A stretch of 64,000 nucleotides of DNA from Planctomycetes bacterium UBA1146 (GTDB taxonomy: Bacteria; Planctomycetota; UBA8108; UBA1146), in NCBI GenBank assembly GCA_002311345.1, contig DCAA01000026.1:254485-318484 (forward strand), given 5' to 3'. The number at the start of each line of letters is the position of its first letter. The stretch's first letter is position 1. Shown here piece by piece: positions 1 to 8,226 of this stretch. The notes under the pieces were generated by a model. It was not told where the DNA came from. It saw nothing but the letters and a program-made list of their open reading frames with translations, and made no database searches. Both the position numbers and the translations under genes were made by a program.

Positions 1-190
1 GGCCACCCCTTCTCGACAACATCCACAACACGGGAACTGCGATGGCGAGTCTACGCAGTGCAAGGTTCACCTCTTCGCTATCAGAGAGACGAATCCACAA
101 CGTCGATGTCGAGATCCCGATGATCCCGATGATCAGCAGCCACCAGACATGGCTCCCTACTGCCTTCAATTTCGGGACTTCCTGGTTCAA
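1..190 (-). CDS. Partial small membrane protein, TTG start, cut by the window edge
   Basis: An open frame with no ATG runs from a TTG at 190-188 to the window edge, about 63 codons. The TTG overlaps the TGA of the upstream semialdehyde dehydrogenase (TTGA), copying the ATGA overlaps seen along this operon. A second in-frame TTG at 169-167 has AGGAAG upstream and is an alternative start. The product has one clear hydrophobic segment near residues 16-30 (WWLLIIGIIGIS), followed by a charged stretch and a second hydrophobic stretch (LAIAVPVLWML). The predicted protein is membrane-bound. The family was not recognised because the C-terminus is missing. Its position as last visible gene of the hydroxyproline operon makes a role linked to that operon possible but unproven. 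Confidence 0.45.
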   Translation of the reverse strand, partial: MNQEVPKLKAVGSHVWWLLIIGIIGISTSTLWIRLSDSEEVNLALRRLAIAVPVLWMLSRRGG

Positions 191-1767
191 GAGTTACCGG
201 ACTCCTGCCAGTGACCATCGATCCTGCGCATTCCGGATGCTCCCGTGCGCAACTCATCCGGGAGTGCACCATCGGGGAATCCCTGCCAGCAAACGGGACG
301 CAGGAACCTGTCCATCGCAGCGGAACCTACCGAGGTCCAGCGCGAATCGGTGGTCGCAGGCCAGGGACCGCCATGTTGCATCGCTTCCCCGACCTCGACC
401 CCGGTGGGGAAGGAGTTGAAGACCAGTCGACCAGCACGGTCCTCGAGCAGATGCAGAAGGGGCTTCATCTGTGACAGTTCCTCCTCGGACGCGTGTACCG
501 TCGCCGTCAATTGCCCCTCGAGAACTCGTGCAACTTCCAGAAACTCCTCAGGAGAATTGCACTCAACAAGCAAGGCTCCCGGCCCGAACACCTCACTCTG
601 CATCGCTGGGTCCGCGATGAAACTGGCGAAGTCTACTCTCAACAAGGAAGCCCCCGCCGCGCAGGAACCGTCGCCTGGGGGACCTCTTTCAATCACTTCG
701 ACCCCGCCTCGGGTAACGAGTTGCTCCACCGCATCGCGATAACCCTGCTGGATTCCCAGATGGAGCATCGTTCCAGCCGGTTCACTACAGAGCGACTGAC
801 TCAGTTCATCCCTGAACGCCGAGGCATTTTCGTCGGATACGATCACGACGATCCCGGGACAGGTACAGAACTGTCCAACTCCAAGGCGAACGCTCGCTGC
901 AAGCCCTTCGGCAATCTCCTGACGCCGGGTTTGCATCGCTTCCGGCAGGACGAAGACAGGATTGGCGCTTCCCATCTCGGCAAATACATCGACGGGAACC
1001 TCTCGATCTCTGGCCAATCGCCACAAAGCAATTCCTCCCGCACGAGAACCGGTGAAGGCGACGGCGCGAATACCCGGGTGCTGAACCAACTGTGTTCCCA
1101 CATCAAAGGATTCCCCTTGAAGCAGGCTGAACATCCCTGCAGGGAATCCGACATCGCGAACCGCATCTTGCAATGCCCGACCTACCAGTTCACAAACACC
1201 CGGATGGGCCGGATGCCCTTTCGCAACGACAGGACAACCCGCCGCCCAGGCGCTGGCGGTATCTCCGCCTGCGACTCCGAAAGCCAACGGGAAATTACAG
1301 GCGCCAAATACCGCCACGGGACCGATGGCCCGCATCCCGAGGCGAAGATCCGGCCGAGGGATGGGCTGCCGGTCGGGAAGCGCGGTCTCGATGACGGGCT
1401 TCTGAAACGGACCTTCTCGTACCACCGAGGCAAAAAGTCGAAGTTGATGACAGGTGCGACCCCGCTCACCCTCGAAACGCGCCTGCGGAAGACCGGTTTC
1501 CTGCATTCCCCGGGCGGTGATCTCGGAGCCCAACGCTTCGATCCGTTCGGCAGCGGCTTCCAGTAATCTCGCCCGCTGCTCGGGATCGGACGCTGATCTG
1601 CTCTCGTGGACCGAGAGTGCCGCCAAGACAGCAACGTCGATGTTCTCGGCGGTTGCCTCCGCAAATGTAGGCTCCAGTTCGAGGCCACTGACCGGGTTGA
1701 TCGCCCGGAGGGTTCCCTCTCCCTCGATCTCCTCACCTGCGATGAGGTGAACACCCTGGATGCTCAT
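187..1767 (-). CDS. lhpG: Alpha-ketoglutarate semialdehyde (2,5-dioxopentanoate) dehydrogenase
   Basis: NAD(P)-dependent aldehyde dehydrogenase of 526 aa that oxidises 2,5-dioxopentanoate to 2-oxoglutarate, the last step of 4-hydroxyproline breakdown. The ALDH fold is complete: the general-base Glu lies in FAEMGSANPVF (E264) and the nucleophile in GQFCTCPG (C301). Length and the N-terminal IAGEEIEGEGTLRAINPVSG match the long NADP-type KGSADH family rather than ordinary NAD aldehyde dehydrogenases. Its ATG overlaps the stop of the upstream DHDPS-family gene (ATGA, 1764-1767). In hydroxyproline pathways that neighbour produces exactly this semialdehyde. The same enzyme type also serves sugar-acid (glucarate, arabinose) routes, but the epimerase and flavoprotein genes here favour hydroxyproline. 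Confidence 0.88.
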   Translation of the reverse strand: MSIQGVHLIAGEEIEGEGTLRAINPVSGLELEPTFAEATAENIDVAVLAALSVHESRSASDPEQRARLLEAAAERIEALGSEITARGMQETGLPQARFEGERGRTCHQLRLFASVVREGPFQKPVIETALPDRQPIPRPDLRLGMRAIGPVAVFGACNFPLAFGVAGGDTASAWAAGCPVVAKGHPAHPGVCELVGRALQDAVRDVGFPAGMFSLLQGESFDVGTQLVQHPGIRAVAFTGSRAGGIALWRLARDREVPVDVFAEMGSANPVFVLPEAMQTRRQEIAEGLAASVRLGVGQFCTCPGIVVIVSDENASAFRDELSQSLCSEPAGTMLHLGIQQGYRDAVEQLVTRGGVEVIERGPPGDGSCAAGASLLRVDFASFIADPAMQSEVFGPGALLVECNSPEEFLEVARVLEGQLTATVHASEEELSQMKPLLHLLEDRAGRLVFNSFPTGVEVGEAMQHGGPWPATTDSRWTSVGSAAMDRFLRPVCWQGFPDGALPDELRTGASGMRRIDGHWQESGNS

Positions 1768-2714
1768 CGCTTCTCCTCCACGTCCTGGACCGGATTGGAG
1801 GCGAGTGATTCACGAATCACCTCGAGTGCCCCCGTTCGAAGCGCTCCTGCGGCAGGAAAGCGAGGAGCGCGTACTCTCTCCGATCCTCGCCCCACCTCCT
1901 GCTGGACCAGTTTGATCAGTTGCACGAACTCTGGCACACAATCGAGCCGCAACAGCGGCAAGAACCAGCTGTATATTTGATCCGCCTCGCGGGCCGCGGC
2001 TGGATCCTCGAGCCCTTGAACTGCTTTCTCGAACAGCAGCACTGACTCTCTGGGCATTGCATTGACCAGACCGGCAATCCAACCCACTGCCCCCTGACGC
2101 ACCGCTTCCACAACCATGTCATCGAGTCCCGCAAACAGGGCGAGTCGATCACCAACGATGGAATGTATTGCAGTGATACGACGAGCATCTCCACTCGAGT
2201 CCTTCACCGCACAAAGTCTCTCGCTTCGCTCGGCCAGACTTGCGATCCAGCCCGGAGAAAAATCGACTCCGTATGCGATGGGATTGTTGTAGAGGATGCA
2301 GGGAAGATCTGTCGACTCGATCACCGCTTCGACGTGCGCCTCGACTTCATGGAAGGGTCCCCTGTGGATGTAAGGGGGAAGAACCATCAATCCCCGAGCC
2401 CCCATCACCTTCGCGGTCGCGGCGAGTCTCCCCGCTTCCCGGGTAGAAGCTGCAGCGATACCAGGAATCACCGGAACCCGATCCCCGACCGCTCTGACAA
2501 CAGTGTCGATGATCTTCTGCTTCTCATCGAATGAAAGAGTGGCTCCTTCGCCAAGCGATCCGCACGGGATGATTCCGGAGGCACCCTGTTGGACGAGCCA
2601 GTTGCAGTGCTCCGCGAGAAAAGCGTAATCCACATCATCCGCTTCGGTGAAGGGTGTGGTCACCGCTGGCATGACACCTGCCCAGGTGATGGAGGCGATG
2701 GGATTCGGATTCAT
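1764..2714 (-). CDS. lhpC: Dihydrodipicolinate synthase-family protein, likely pyrroline-4-hydroxy-2-carboxylate deaminase
   Basis: TIM-barrel aldolase of the DapA/NAL family, 316 aa from the chosen start. The Schiff-base lysine is in LCAVKDSSGD, the catalytic tyrosine in ILYNNPIAYG, and the carboxylate-binding loop reads GSLGEGATLS in place of the GTTGE of true DapA. In hydroxyproline clusters this family deaminates and dehydrates delta-1-pyrroline-4-hydroxy-2-carboxylate to 2,5-dioxopentanoate, which the overlapping downstream dehydrogenase would oxidise. The ATG at 2714 is preferred over the longer GTG-started frame (2759) because AAAGGAGA lies just upstream and family proteins begin near here. 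A 123-bp non-coding gap separates it from the ABC permease, so it may have its own promoter. Confidence 0.82.
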   Translation of the reverse strand: MNPNPIASITWAGVMPAVTTPFTEADDVDYAFLAEHCNWLVQQGASGIIPCGSLGEGATLSFDEKQKIIDTVVRAVGDRVPVIPGIAAASTREAGRLAATAKVMGARGLMVLPPYIHRGPFHEVEAHVEAVIESTDLPCILYNNPIAYGVDFSPGWIASLAERSERLCAVKDSSGDARRITAIHSIVGDRLALFAGLDDMVVEAVRQGAVGWIAGLVNAMPRESVLLFEKAVQGLEDPAAAREADQIYSWFLPLLRLDCVPEFVQLIKLVQQEVGRGSERVRAPRFPAAGALRTGALEVIRESLASNPVQDVEEKR

Positions 2715-2837
2715 AGATCTCCTTTGTGTGCAGGGGCACCCGAGGCCCGGATGGTGCACGATCCTACCAGCGCAGGAAAGGCGTCACATCCGCTGATGGA
2801 AAGTGAATTCGTGCCGGGGCCAGGAGCACCCTCGAGC
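2715..2837. other. Non-coding gap inside the hydroxyproline operon
   Basis: This 123-bp gap is the widest within the minus-strand gene train below the isocitrate dehydrogenase gene. It carries the AAAGGAGA ribosome site of the deaminase gene at its low-coordinate end. I see no convincing terminator hairpin and no strong -35/-10 pair. It may hold an internal promoter separating the ABC importer from the deaminase/dehydrogenase pair. Confidence 0.4.
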
Positions 2838-3788
2838 CTAATTGCGAGATCTGCGTGTCACGAGCCAGAAGAGTACCGGGGCTCCGAGGGCTGCCGTCAC
2901 AACTCCTACCGGAATCTCCCGCTGATCCACCAGAACCCTGCCGATGGAATCGCAAAGTGGTAAGAAGACCGCGCCCAGCAACATCGAACCGGGAATCAGG
3001 ATTCTCGGAGCAGCCCCGACAATTCTCCGAACGATGTGTGGACAGATCAGGCCGACGAACGCAATGGGACCACAGGTCGCTACACACGCCGCCACGCCGA
3101 GGGATGCAAAACCTAACCCGAGAGTTCGAATGCGAGGCACCTCGACGCCACGAGTCCGAGCTCGCTCTGTCCCGGAAACGAGCACTTCCAGCGGTCGGAT
3201 CAACCACACCAATCCAAGCAGTGTGATCACTACGAACGGGGTCAACATCGCGATGCGATCCATTCCTACCATCGTCAAACTCCCCAGCGACCAGCGCAGG
3301 GCACTGAGTGACGTGATCTGGTCAACACCGAGTCGTAACGTTGAAGACACGGCACCGGTTGCTAACGTCAGGGCGATTCCTGCCAGCAAGACGTCTTCCG
3401 TGCGAGCACGATTTCTCGAGGCAACCGCGGAGATCACCAGCGTCACCGTCAACGCACCGATGAAGGCCGCCGCTGGTAACAGTGGAAAACCGAGCAGAGT
3501 ACTTCCACTGCCGAGGACCAGCGCTGCCAGAACTCCGAGAGTCGCTCCCGCCGTGGTCCCGACGGTGCTCGGGGTTGCCAGCGGATTCTGGAGCAGGATC
3601 TGCACAACTGCCCCCGCCGCAGAAAGAACCGCTCCGACCAGTGCCCCGGCCAGAGCCCGGGGAAGTCTCAGTTCGATGAGAATCAGATCACCGCGCTCTC
3701 CGGCCAGCGATGGCCCGACCCACGCGGTTGCCACCACGATGGCGGTACCCACCAGGGTCCATCCGAGCAGACGAAGCGGAGCCGTCAT
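2838..3788 (-). CDS. FecCD-type ABC transporter permease
   Basis: Integral membrane subunit of a type II ABC importer (iron-siderophore, haem or cobalamin class), 316 aa. Multiple hydrophobic helices are visible. Family hallmarks are LIELRLPRALAGALVGAVLS near the N-terminus, the QILLQNPLATPSTVG segment, and the cytoplasmic coupling region GPIAFVGLICPHIVRRIVG. The start codon overlaps the stop of the ATPase gene (ATGA, 3785-3788), so the two are translationally coupled. The full importer (binding protein, ATPase, permease) sits inside a hydroxyproline catabolic operon, which is unusual for this class. The substrate cannot be read from sequence; a metal chelate or corrinoid is the family norm. 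Confidence 0.9.
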   Translation of the reverse strand: MTAPLRLLGWTLVGTAIVVATAWVGPSLAGERGDLILIELRLPRALAGALVGAVLSAAGAVVQILLQNPLATPSTVGTTAGATLGVLAALVLGSGSTLLGFPLLPAAAFIGALTVTLVISAVASRNRARTEDVLLAGIALTLATGAVSSTLRLGVDQITSLSALRWSLGSLTMVGMDRIAMLTPFVVITLLGLVWLIRPLEVLVSGTERARTRGVEVPRIRTLGLGFASLGVAACVATCGPIAFVGLICPHIVRRIVGAAPRILIPGSMLLGAVFLPLCDSIGRVLVDQREIPVGVVTAALGAPVLFWLVTRRSRN

Positions 3789-4567
3789 GACAGATCCTCC
3801 TCCATTGCCGGCAGCCAGAACTCATTGCCTGCCGATTCCATGCGATGGAAGGGCACCCCATGAATCTGCTCGAGACCTTGCCCGAACTGGTCGTGATCGA
3901 GTTGCCCCTGCCAGACGATCTTCCCTTCGCGCAGGCCGATGACCCGAGTCCTGGATGCATCGACATGGCCCAGCAGATGAACGTCATGAAGTGCGACCAG
4001 TGCTGTAGTTCCCTCGCTGACCTTACCGTCGAGAAAACGTAGGGTTCTGGCTCGCCACACCGGATCGAGATGATTGGCGGGTTCATCGAGGAGCCAACAT
4101 CGAGCCTGTTGGGCGACCATCGTCGCCAGTTCGACACGCTGACGCTCTCCACCGGAGAGTTCCGTCACATAGCGTCGAGCAAGATCTCCCGCTCCCGCCT
4201 CTGCCAGCGCGATGTGGGCTGCCTCGAGAGCCACGGCCCTCGGTTCGTCGAACCGATACCGAGATGCCGCCACTACATCTTCAACCAGCAGTGCATCGGT
4301 AGTGGATCCCTCCTGGGGAAGCCATGCCATCACACTCGCACGATGTTTCGCACCCATCGATGAGAGTTGCTTTCCTTCCACCTGGACGGTGCCCGAATCG
4401 AGCGATACAAGTCCGAGCAGGGCCTTGATCAGCGTGGTTTTCCCTGAACCGTTAGCCCCGATGATGGCGATCATCTCCCCCTCTGCGACCTCGATGGAAA
4501 CGTCATCGAGGATGGGGAGACCGCCGGCGAGAACCGTTGCGTTGTTGAGAGCCAGCAGTGCTGCCAT
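3785..4567 (-). CDS. FecE/BtuD-type ABC transporter ATP-binding protein
   Basis: Nucleotide-binding subunit, 260 aa. Walker A is GANGSGKTTL, the signature is ELSGGERQRVELA, and Walker B is CWLLDEPANHLD followed by the H-loop VALHDVH. This arrangement is standard for importers of the siderophore/B12 class. It starts one base into the stop of the substrate-binding protein (TGATG at 4565-4569) and its own stop overlaps the permease start. The three genes therefore form one translational unit. No residue in the ATPase indicates the substrate. Confidence 0.92.
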   Translation of the reverse strand: MAALLALNNATVLAGGLPILDDVSIEVAEGEMIAIIGANGSGKTTLIKALLGLVSLDSGTVQVEGKQLSSMGAKHRASVMAWLPQEGSTTDALLVEDVVAASRYRFDEPRAVALEAAHIALAEAGAGDLARRYVTELSGGERQRVELATMVAQQARCWLLDEPANHLDPVWRARTLRFLDGKVSEGTTALVALHDVHLLGHVDASRTRVIGLREGKIVWQGQLDHDQFGQGLEQIHGVPFHRMESAGNEFWLPAMEEDLS

Positions 4568-5445
4568 CAGGGATCTCCCCGCTCCAGTTGCTCGACCTGT
4601 TGGCGGATCGCTGCAACCAGTTCAATCAACTCCGGTCCCTCGTCGAGGACGCGGGGGTGAAATATGCGCGCTATTTTTTTCCGCCTGACCGCCTGGAGCC
4701 CCTCCAGCGCCGAGTATTCTCGCCTCAGTTGCTCGGACGTACCACTCGATGCGCCATTCCCGGTGGCCAGATGCAAAATGATGTCGGGATCGATCTGGTG
4801 CAGACGCTCGAGGGACATCTGCGGGGTGCCTCGCATCGTTTCCGTGATGGCATTTCGACATCCTGCTGCTTCCAGCGCCGCTCCATGAATTGAGTTCGGT
4901 TTGATGACCCAGAGTCCACCCGACTCGTCGAAGGAATTCCCGATGACCAGAAGAACCCGTGGCGACTCGGGGGTAACTTGCGAATGGAGGGCCTCTCGCA
5001 TTCTCCGCGCCAGATCAACTGCAGCCTCCTGACGATTCACCAGAGATCCGATGATCTCGATGCTGTTTGCCACCTCCTCGACCGTGGACCAGGGAAGTTC
5101 CACCGGAGTTCCGACCCTCCTCAATTCATCGTGGGGTAATCCTGCTGCAGAACGAACCAGCAACAGACGAGCACCGGAGCGTAAGATCCGTTCCAGATCT
5201 GGTGCGAGAGCTGTCCCCCCTCGGGGAATTTCATCGGGGGCAAAACAGTAATCACTCACCAGCGTGATGGACCCGGCAGCATCGAGAGCCTGCAATGTTG
5301 CAGTGATGCAGGGCGCCAATGAGGCGATCGGTTGACCCGCCTCCACTGCGGGAATTCCCGACAGCGGTTGAGGTGCCAGCATCCCGGAGATGGTGATCGC
5401 CAGCGCTGCCAGGCTGCAGATGATGATGAGAGAGACACGGTCCAT
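4567..5445 (-). CDS. Periplasmic binding protein of FecB/BtuF type
   Basis: Substrate-binding component, 292 aa, with an N-terminal signal/anchor segment (LIIICSLAALAITISGM). After residue 40 the pattern IASLAPCITATLQALDAAGSITLVSDYC matches the helical-backbone metal-receptor family (BtuF, FecB), whose members bind siderophores, haem or cobalamin in the periplasm. A GGAG ribosome site precedes the ATG. A 52-bp gap separates it from the upstream fused flavoprotein gene. No lipobox is evident. The length is typical of BtuF-like proteins. The ligand is unknown. Confidence 0.85.
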   Translation of the reverse strand: MDRVSLIIICSLAALAITISGMLAPQPLSGIPAVEAGQPIASLAPCITATLQALDAAGSITLVSDYCFAPDEIPRGGTALAPDLERILRSGARLLLVRSAAGLPHDELRRVGTPVELPWSTVEEVANSIEIIGSLVNRQEAAVDLARRMREALHSQVTPESPRVLLVIGNSFDESGGLWVIKPNSIHGAALEAAGCRNAITETMRGTPQMSLERLHQIDPDIILHLATGNGASSGTSEQLRREYSALEGLQAVRRKKIARIFHPRVLDEGPELIELVAAIRQQVEQLERGDP

Positions 5446-5497
5446 CGGCTCGCTCCGAACTGAAGTGATCCGGAGGAAGATACCCGATCAGAAAGCC

Positions 5498-7051
5498 CTA
5501 GTGTCCATCGGTCGAGGAGAGTTCCGTCCTTGGAGAAGGGCAGGTAGACCACGGTGGCCGCACCGAATCGTGCTCGAGGGTATCGCCGAGCGCCAGGATC
5601 GGCATGCAGACCCTCCCCTGGCAGGGACCCATGCCGATCCGGTGCTGGATCCGGGCCTGCCTCAGCGACCTGACCCCGCGGATGCTGGAAGAGACAACGT
5701 CCTCGCAGCGACAGACGATGACGTCTTCAACCACTGATCGGATCAAATCAGGACGCAGCGAATGAGTCCGCTCGAGGGCAATCCCCCAGCCTCGATGACG
5801 CCGTAGTTTCTGCATCAGTTGAAAAGAAGGAGTACCTGCCGCCGCCACGGTTCCTGCGATCTGTCCCGAGGCCAGAGCCGCCTCGCTTCCTGCGATACCG
5901 GTCGGCTCCCCGGCACACAGTACTCCCTCGACACTCGTGCGCTGGTAGCGGTCCACTTTCACTCGACCGTCCTTTTCGAGCACGCAACCGAGACCTTGTG
6001 CAACACGGGTTTCAGGAATAAGACCATAACCAACGGCCAGACCATCGACCTCCTCGACTCGCGTTACGTTGCCGATCTTCAGATATACCTTCTCGACACG
6101 CTGGTTCCCCTGCGCCTTCACCGGCCAGCAAGATGAAATTTTCTCGACTCCCCGAAGAGTCTTCCACAGTTGCCACACTTCTCTCATCCGTTCGGGCGAA
6201 GCCAACAGGGAGAAAGCCAGTGGGACACGCTGAAGTAAGGATGCCTGCTCGGCGAGAATCACCTCGGCACCTTCCGAGACCGCTATCGCTGCGACCGCCA
6301 GAAGAAGTGGACCGGTACCTGCGATGACATATCGTTTCCCCTTCACATCGAGGCCCCCTTTGATGAGGGATTGCAGTGCGCCGGCTCCCACCACCCCCGG
6401 AAGAGTCCAGCCGGGGAAGGGCAGAAATCGTTCACGGGCACCGGTGGCGACGATGATCTTCTGGCAACGGACGCGGGTACGGGCGCCGCTGATGACGGAG
6501 GCTGCCTCGAGCCATCCGACCTCCCCGTCGATCACCGTGGCTCCCTGCAACCGGCGAACTCCCGCTCGATCGGCTTTATCGATCCAGTATCGAACCACGG
6601 CAGGCATCTGGCCCCGATGGGCCCAGATCCGCCCTCCTGGCCGAGCAGACTCATCGATCAGCAGCACGTCCTGTCCCAGTTCTGCAGCGACACAGGCAGC
6701 GGAGAGACCTGCCGGTCCCGATCCGATGACGACCACACCGGTCTCATCTTCGACGATGTCGGTAGTTTCCACGGTGGGAAGGAGTTTCTTCTCGAGCGGA
6801 CGCTCGGTGGTGATCTCCATCCCGTCTTGCACGGTGACGAGACAGGTTCTCACCAGGCGATGACCATCGACCATCGCTCGGCACTCATAGCAACTCCCCA
6901 TGGCGCAAAGCACACCACGCTTGTCCCCACACGGAGAAGAACGGAACGCAACGATTCCTTCTCCCATCAAAGCGGCCGCCAGTTGAGTCCCGGATCGCAC
7001 TTCGAGAACGGTACCGTCGACTCGGATGGATACTTTCTCCTGTGAGTTCAT
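5498..7051 (-). CDS. Fused [2Fe-2S] ferredoxin/FAD oxidoreductase/BFD-like subunit, likely D-hydroxyproline dehydrogenase alpha-gamma
   Basis: 517-aa flavoprotein with three parts. Residues about 1-90 are a ferredoxin-like domain with C49, C54, C57 and C70 as probable 2Fe-2S ligands. Residues about 100-420 are a two-dinucleotide-fold disulphide-reductase-like domain, with VVVIGSGPAGLSAA and a second YVIAGTGPLL motif. A C-terminal BFD-like segment has CRCEDV and GPCQGRVC. In heteromeric hydroxyproline (and sarcosine/HCN-synthase-type) dehydrogenases these parts are separate alpha and gamma subunits. Here they form one chain, and the DadA-like gene at 12586-13704 could supply the beta, substrate-oxidising subunit. 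The start overlaps the stop of the DUF993 gene (ATGA). Electron transfer from the flavoprotein to the respiratory chain is inferred. Confidence 0.75.
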   Translation of the reverse strand: MNSQEKVSIRVDGTVLEVRSGTQLAAALMGEGIVAFRSSPCGDKRGVLCAMGSCYECRAMVDGHRLVRTCLVTVQDGMEITTERPLEKKLLPTVETTDIVEDETGVVVIGSGPAGLSAACVAAELGQDVLLIDESARPGGRIWAHRGQMPAVVRYWIDKADRAGVRRLQGATVIDGEVGWLEAASVISGARTRVRCQKIIVATGARERFLPFPGWTLPGVVGAGALQSLIKGGLDVKGKRYVIAGTGPLLLAVAAIAVSEGAEVILAEQASLLQRVPLAFSLLASPERMREVWQLWKTLRGVEKISSCWPVKAQGNQRVEKVYLKIGNVTRVEEVDGLAVGYGLIPETRVAQGLGCVLEKDGRVKVDRYQRTSVEGVLCAGEPTGIAGSEAALASGQIAGTVAAAGTPSFQLMQKLRRHRGWGIALERTHSLRPDLIRSVVEDVIVCRCEDVVSSSIRGVRSLRQARIQHRIGMGPCQGRVCMPILALGDTLEHDSVRPPWSTCPSPRTELSSTDGH

Positions 7052-8226
7052 CGACCGACACCGGCCACAAAGAACTCGATCTTCTCTGCCGCCTCCCCGG
7101 CATCCATGATCGCCCCTGCTAGCGATGCGAGTCGCGCCACTTCAAGAAGGTGCTCACGATCACGCTCGAGATCGATGCGGTTCAACAGCATCGATTGTGA
7201 CTGGTGGCCGTTGAGCCATGCGGTGAAGGCGAGGCCCACCTTGTAAAGATGGGTGGGTTCCTCGAAGACCTTTTGACCATATTTCTCACAGGGTTCCATC
7301 CAGCGTCTGTATCCGCTCACATCACCTGCCGCCAGGTGGCGAAGAGCGCGACCGGCAGGGATCGCGACTCCGTCGAGAACTCCGAGCAACGGATGGCTGA
7401 AGTCGCCATCAGGAATCTGACGATCTCCCAGCAACACGGTCCCTGTCGGTGCCTGACCATCTCCCTCGATGAGAGCACTGAAGTGCAAATCATCTCCGGT
7501 CAGCACGATCTGGCCGCGATCTCGACAGTGGCCACGAACCTGCAGCTCCAGATCGTGATCCAGTAGCGACATCTTGACCCCCCGGACCTTGTCCGGGTCG
7601 ATCTCCAGGATCTTCCGCAGCGAATCGCCAGGGAAGTAGCCCTCCAGTTCGGCAAGAAACATCGGGCCGAGCCAGTGGATGAAGAGCGGTCCTTCACACT
7701 GCTCGAAGATGGAGCGATAGGTCGAGATGAACTGTTCCTCGTCACTCCCCCACTGACACAGCCACGGCATCGGCAAGATGATGGGGATGCCGCCGACCTG
7801 CTGGATGATGCCAACCTGCTCGACCACTGCATCGATCAGGGTCGTGAGATCGGCGACATCGTCACACTGATCCGCTCCGGCACCGGCGATGAACCCCGTC
7901 TTCAGCTCCAGCGCACCGCACTCATCGATGAGCCGACGAGCGGTTGGCCAACCCAGTTCAAAACGCTGCGCGGTGTCCATCGCCTCGGCGATGCCAAATC
8001 CCTGTCGAGCCAGATGCTGGCGAAAGACCATCGTTTGGTTCCAGTCGACATGCTCGCTGACATTCGATGGTTTTGGATCATCGCTGTAGGAGTCCTTGAG
8101 GATGATATGCGCTGCAGCGTAGCCGATTCGTACCGATGCAGAGGTAACCGGTTCCGGCTCGCTGTCGAGATGCCCATCTTCGAGCAGAAGAGGTTCTCTC
8201 CCCGTGATAGGAAGTTCGATCCTCAT
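7048..8226 (-). CDS. DUF993 (dihydrodipicolinate synthase-like) protein
   Basis: 392-aa TIM-barrel protein of the DUF993 family, distantly related to DapA-type aldolases. Segments such as VGGIPIILPMPWL, GPLFIHWLGPMF and KVRGVKMSLLDHDLE fit that family, with a lysine (GVKMS) at the usual Schiff-base strand. No biochemical role is firmly assigned. The ATG at 8226 is chosen because it gives an ATGA overlap with the transporter stop and the conserved region starts here; a frame open to 8325 only adds shadow sequence. It is the third gene downstream of the enolase-superfamily gene in a four-gene coupled block (enolase, OYE, transporter, this gene). A lyase or aldolase role on the product of those enzymes is plausible inference. 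Confidence 0.7.
   Translation of the reverse strand: MRIELPITGREPLLLEDGHLDSEPEPVTSASVRIGYAAAHIILKDSYSDDPKPSNVSEHVDWNQTMVFRQHLARQGFGIAEAMDTAQRFELGWPTARRLIDECGALELKTGFIAGAGADQCDDVADLTTLIDAVVEQVGIIQQVGGIPIILPMPWLCQWGSDEEQFISTYRSIFEQCEGPLFIHWLGPMFLAELEGYFPGDSLRKILEIDPDKVRGVKMSLLDHDLELQVRGHCRDRGQIVLTGDDLHFSALIEGDGQAPTGTVLLGDRQIPDGDFSHPLLGVLDGVAIPAGRALRHLAAGDVSGYRRWMEPCEKYGQKVFEEPTHLYKVGLAFTAWLNGHQSQSMLLNRIDLERDREHLLEVARLASLAGAIMDAGEAAEKIEFFVAGVGR

Noticed and set aside
493..1566. Long plus-strand open frame of 357 codons opposite the semialdehyde dehydrogenase
   Set aside because: It is antisense to a full, motif-complete aldehyde dehydrogenase. The product has no domain pattern and arises from the G/C-ending codon bias.
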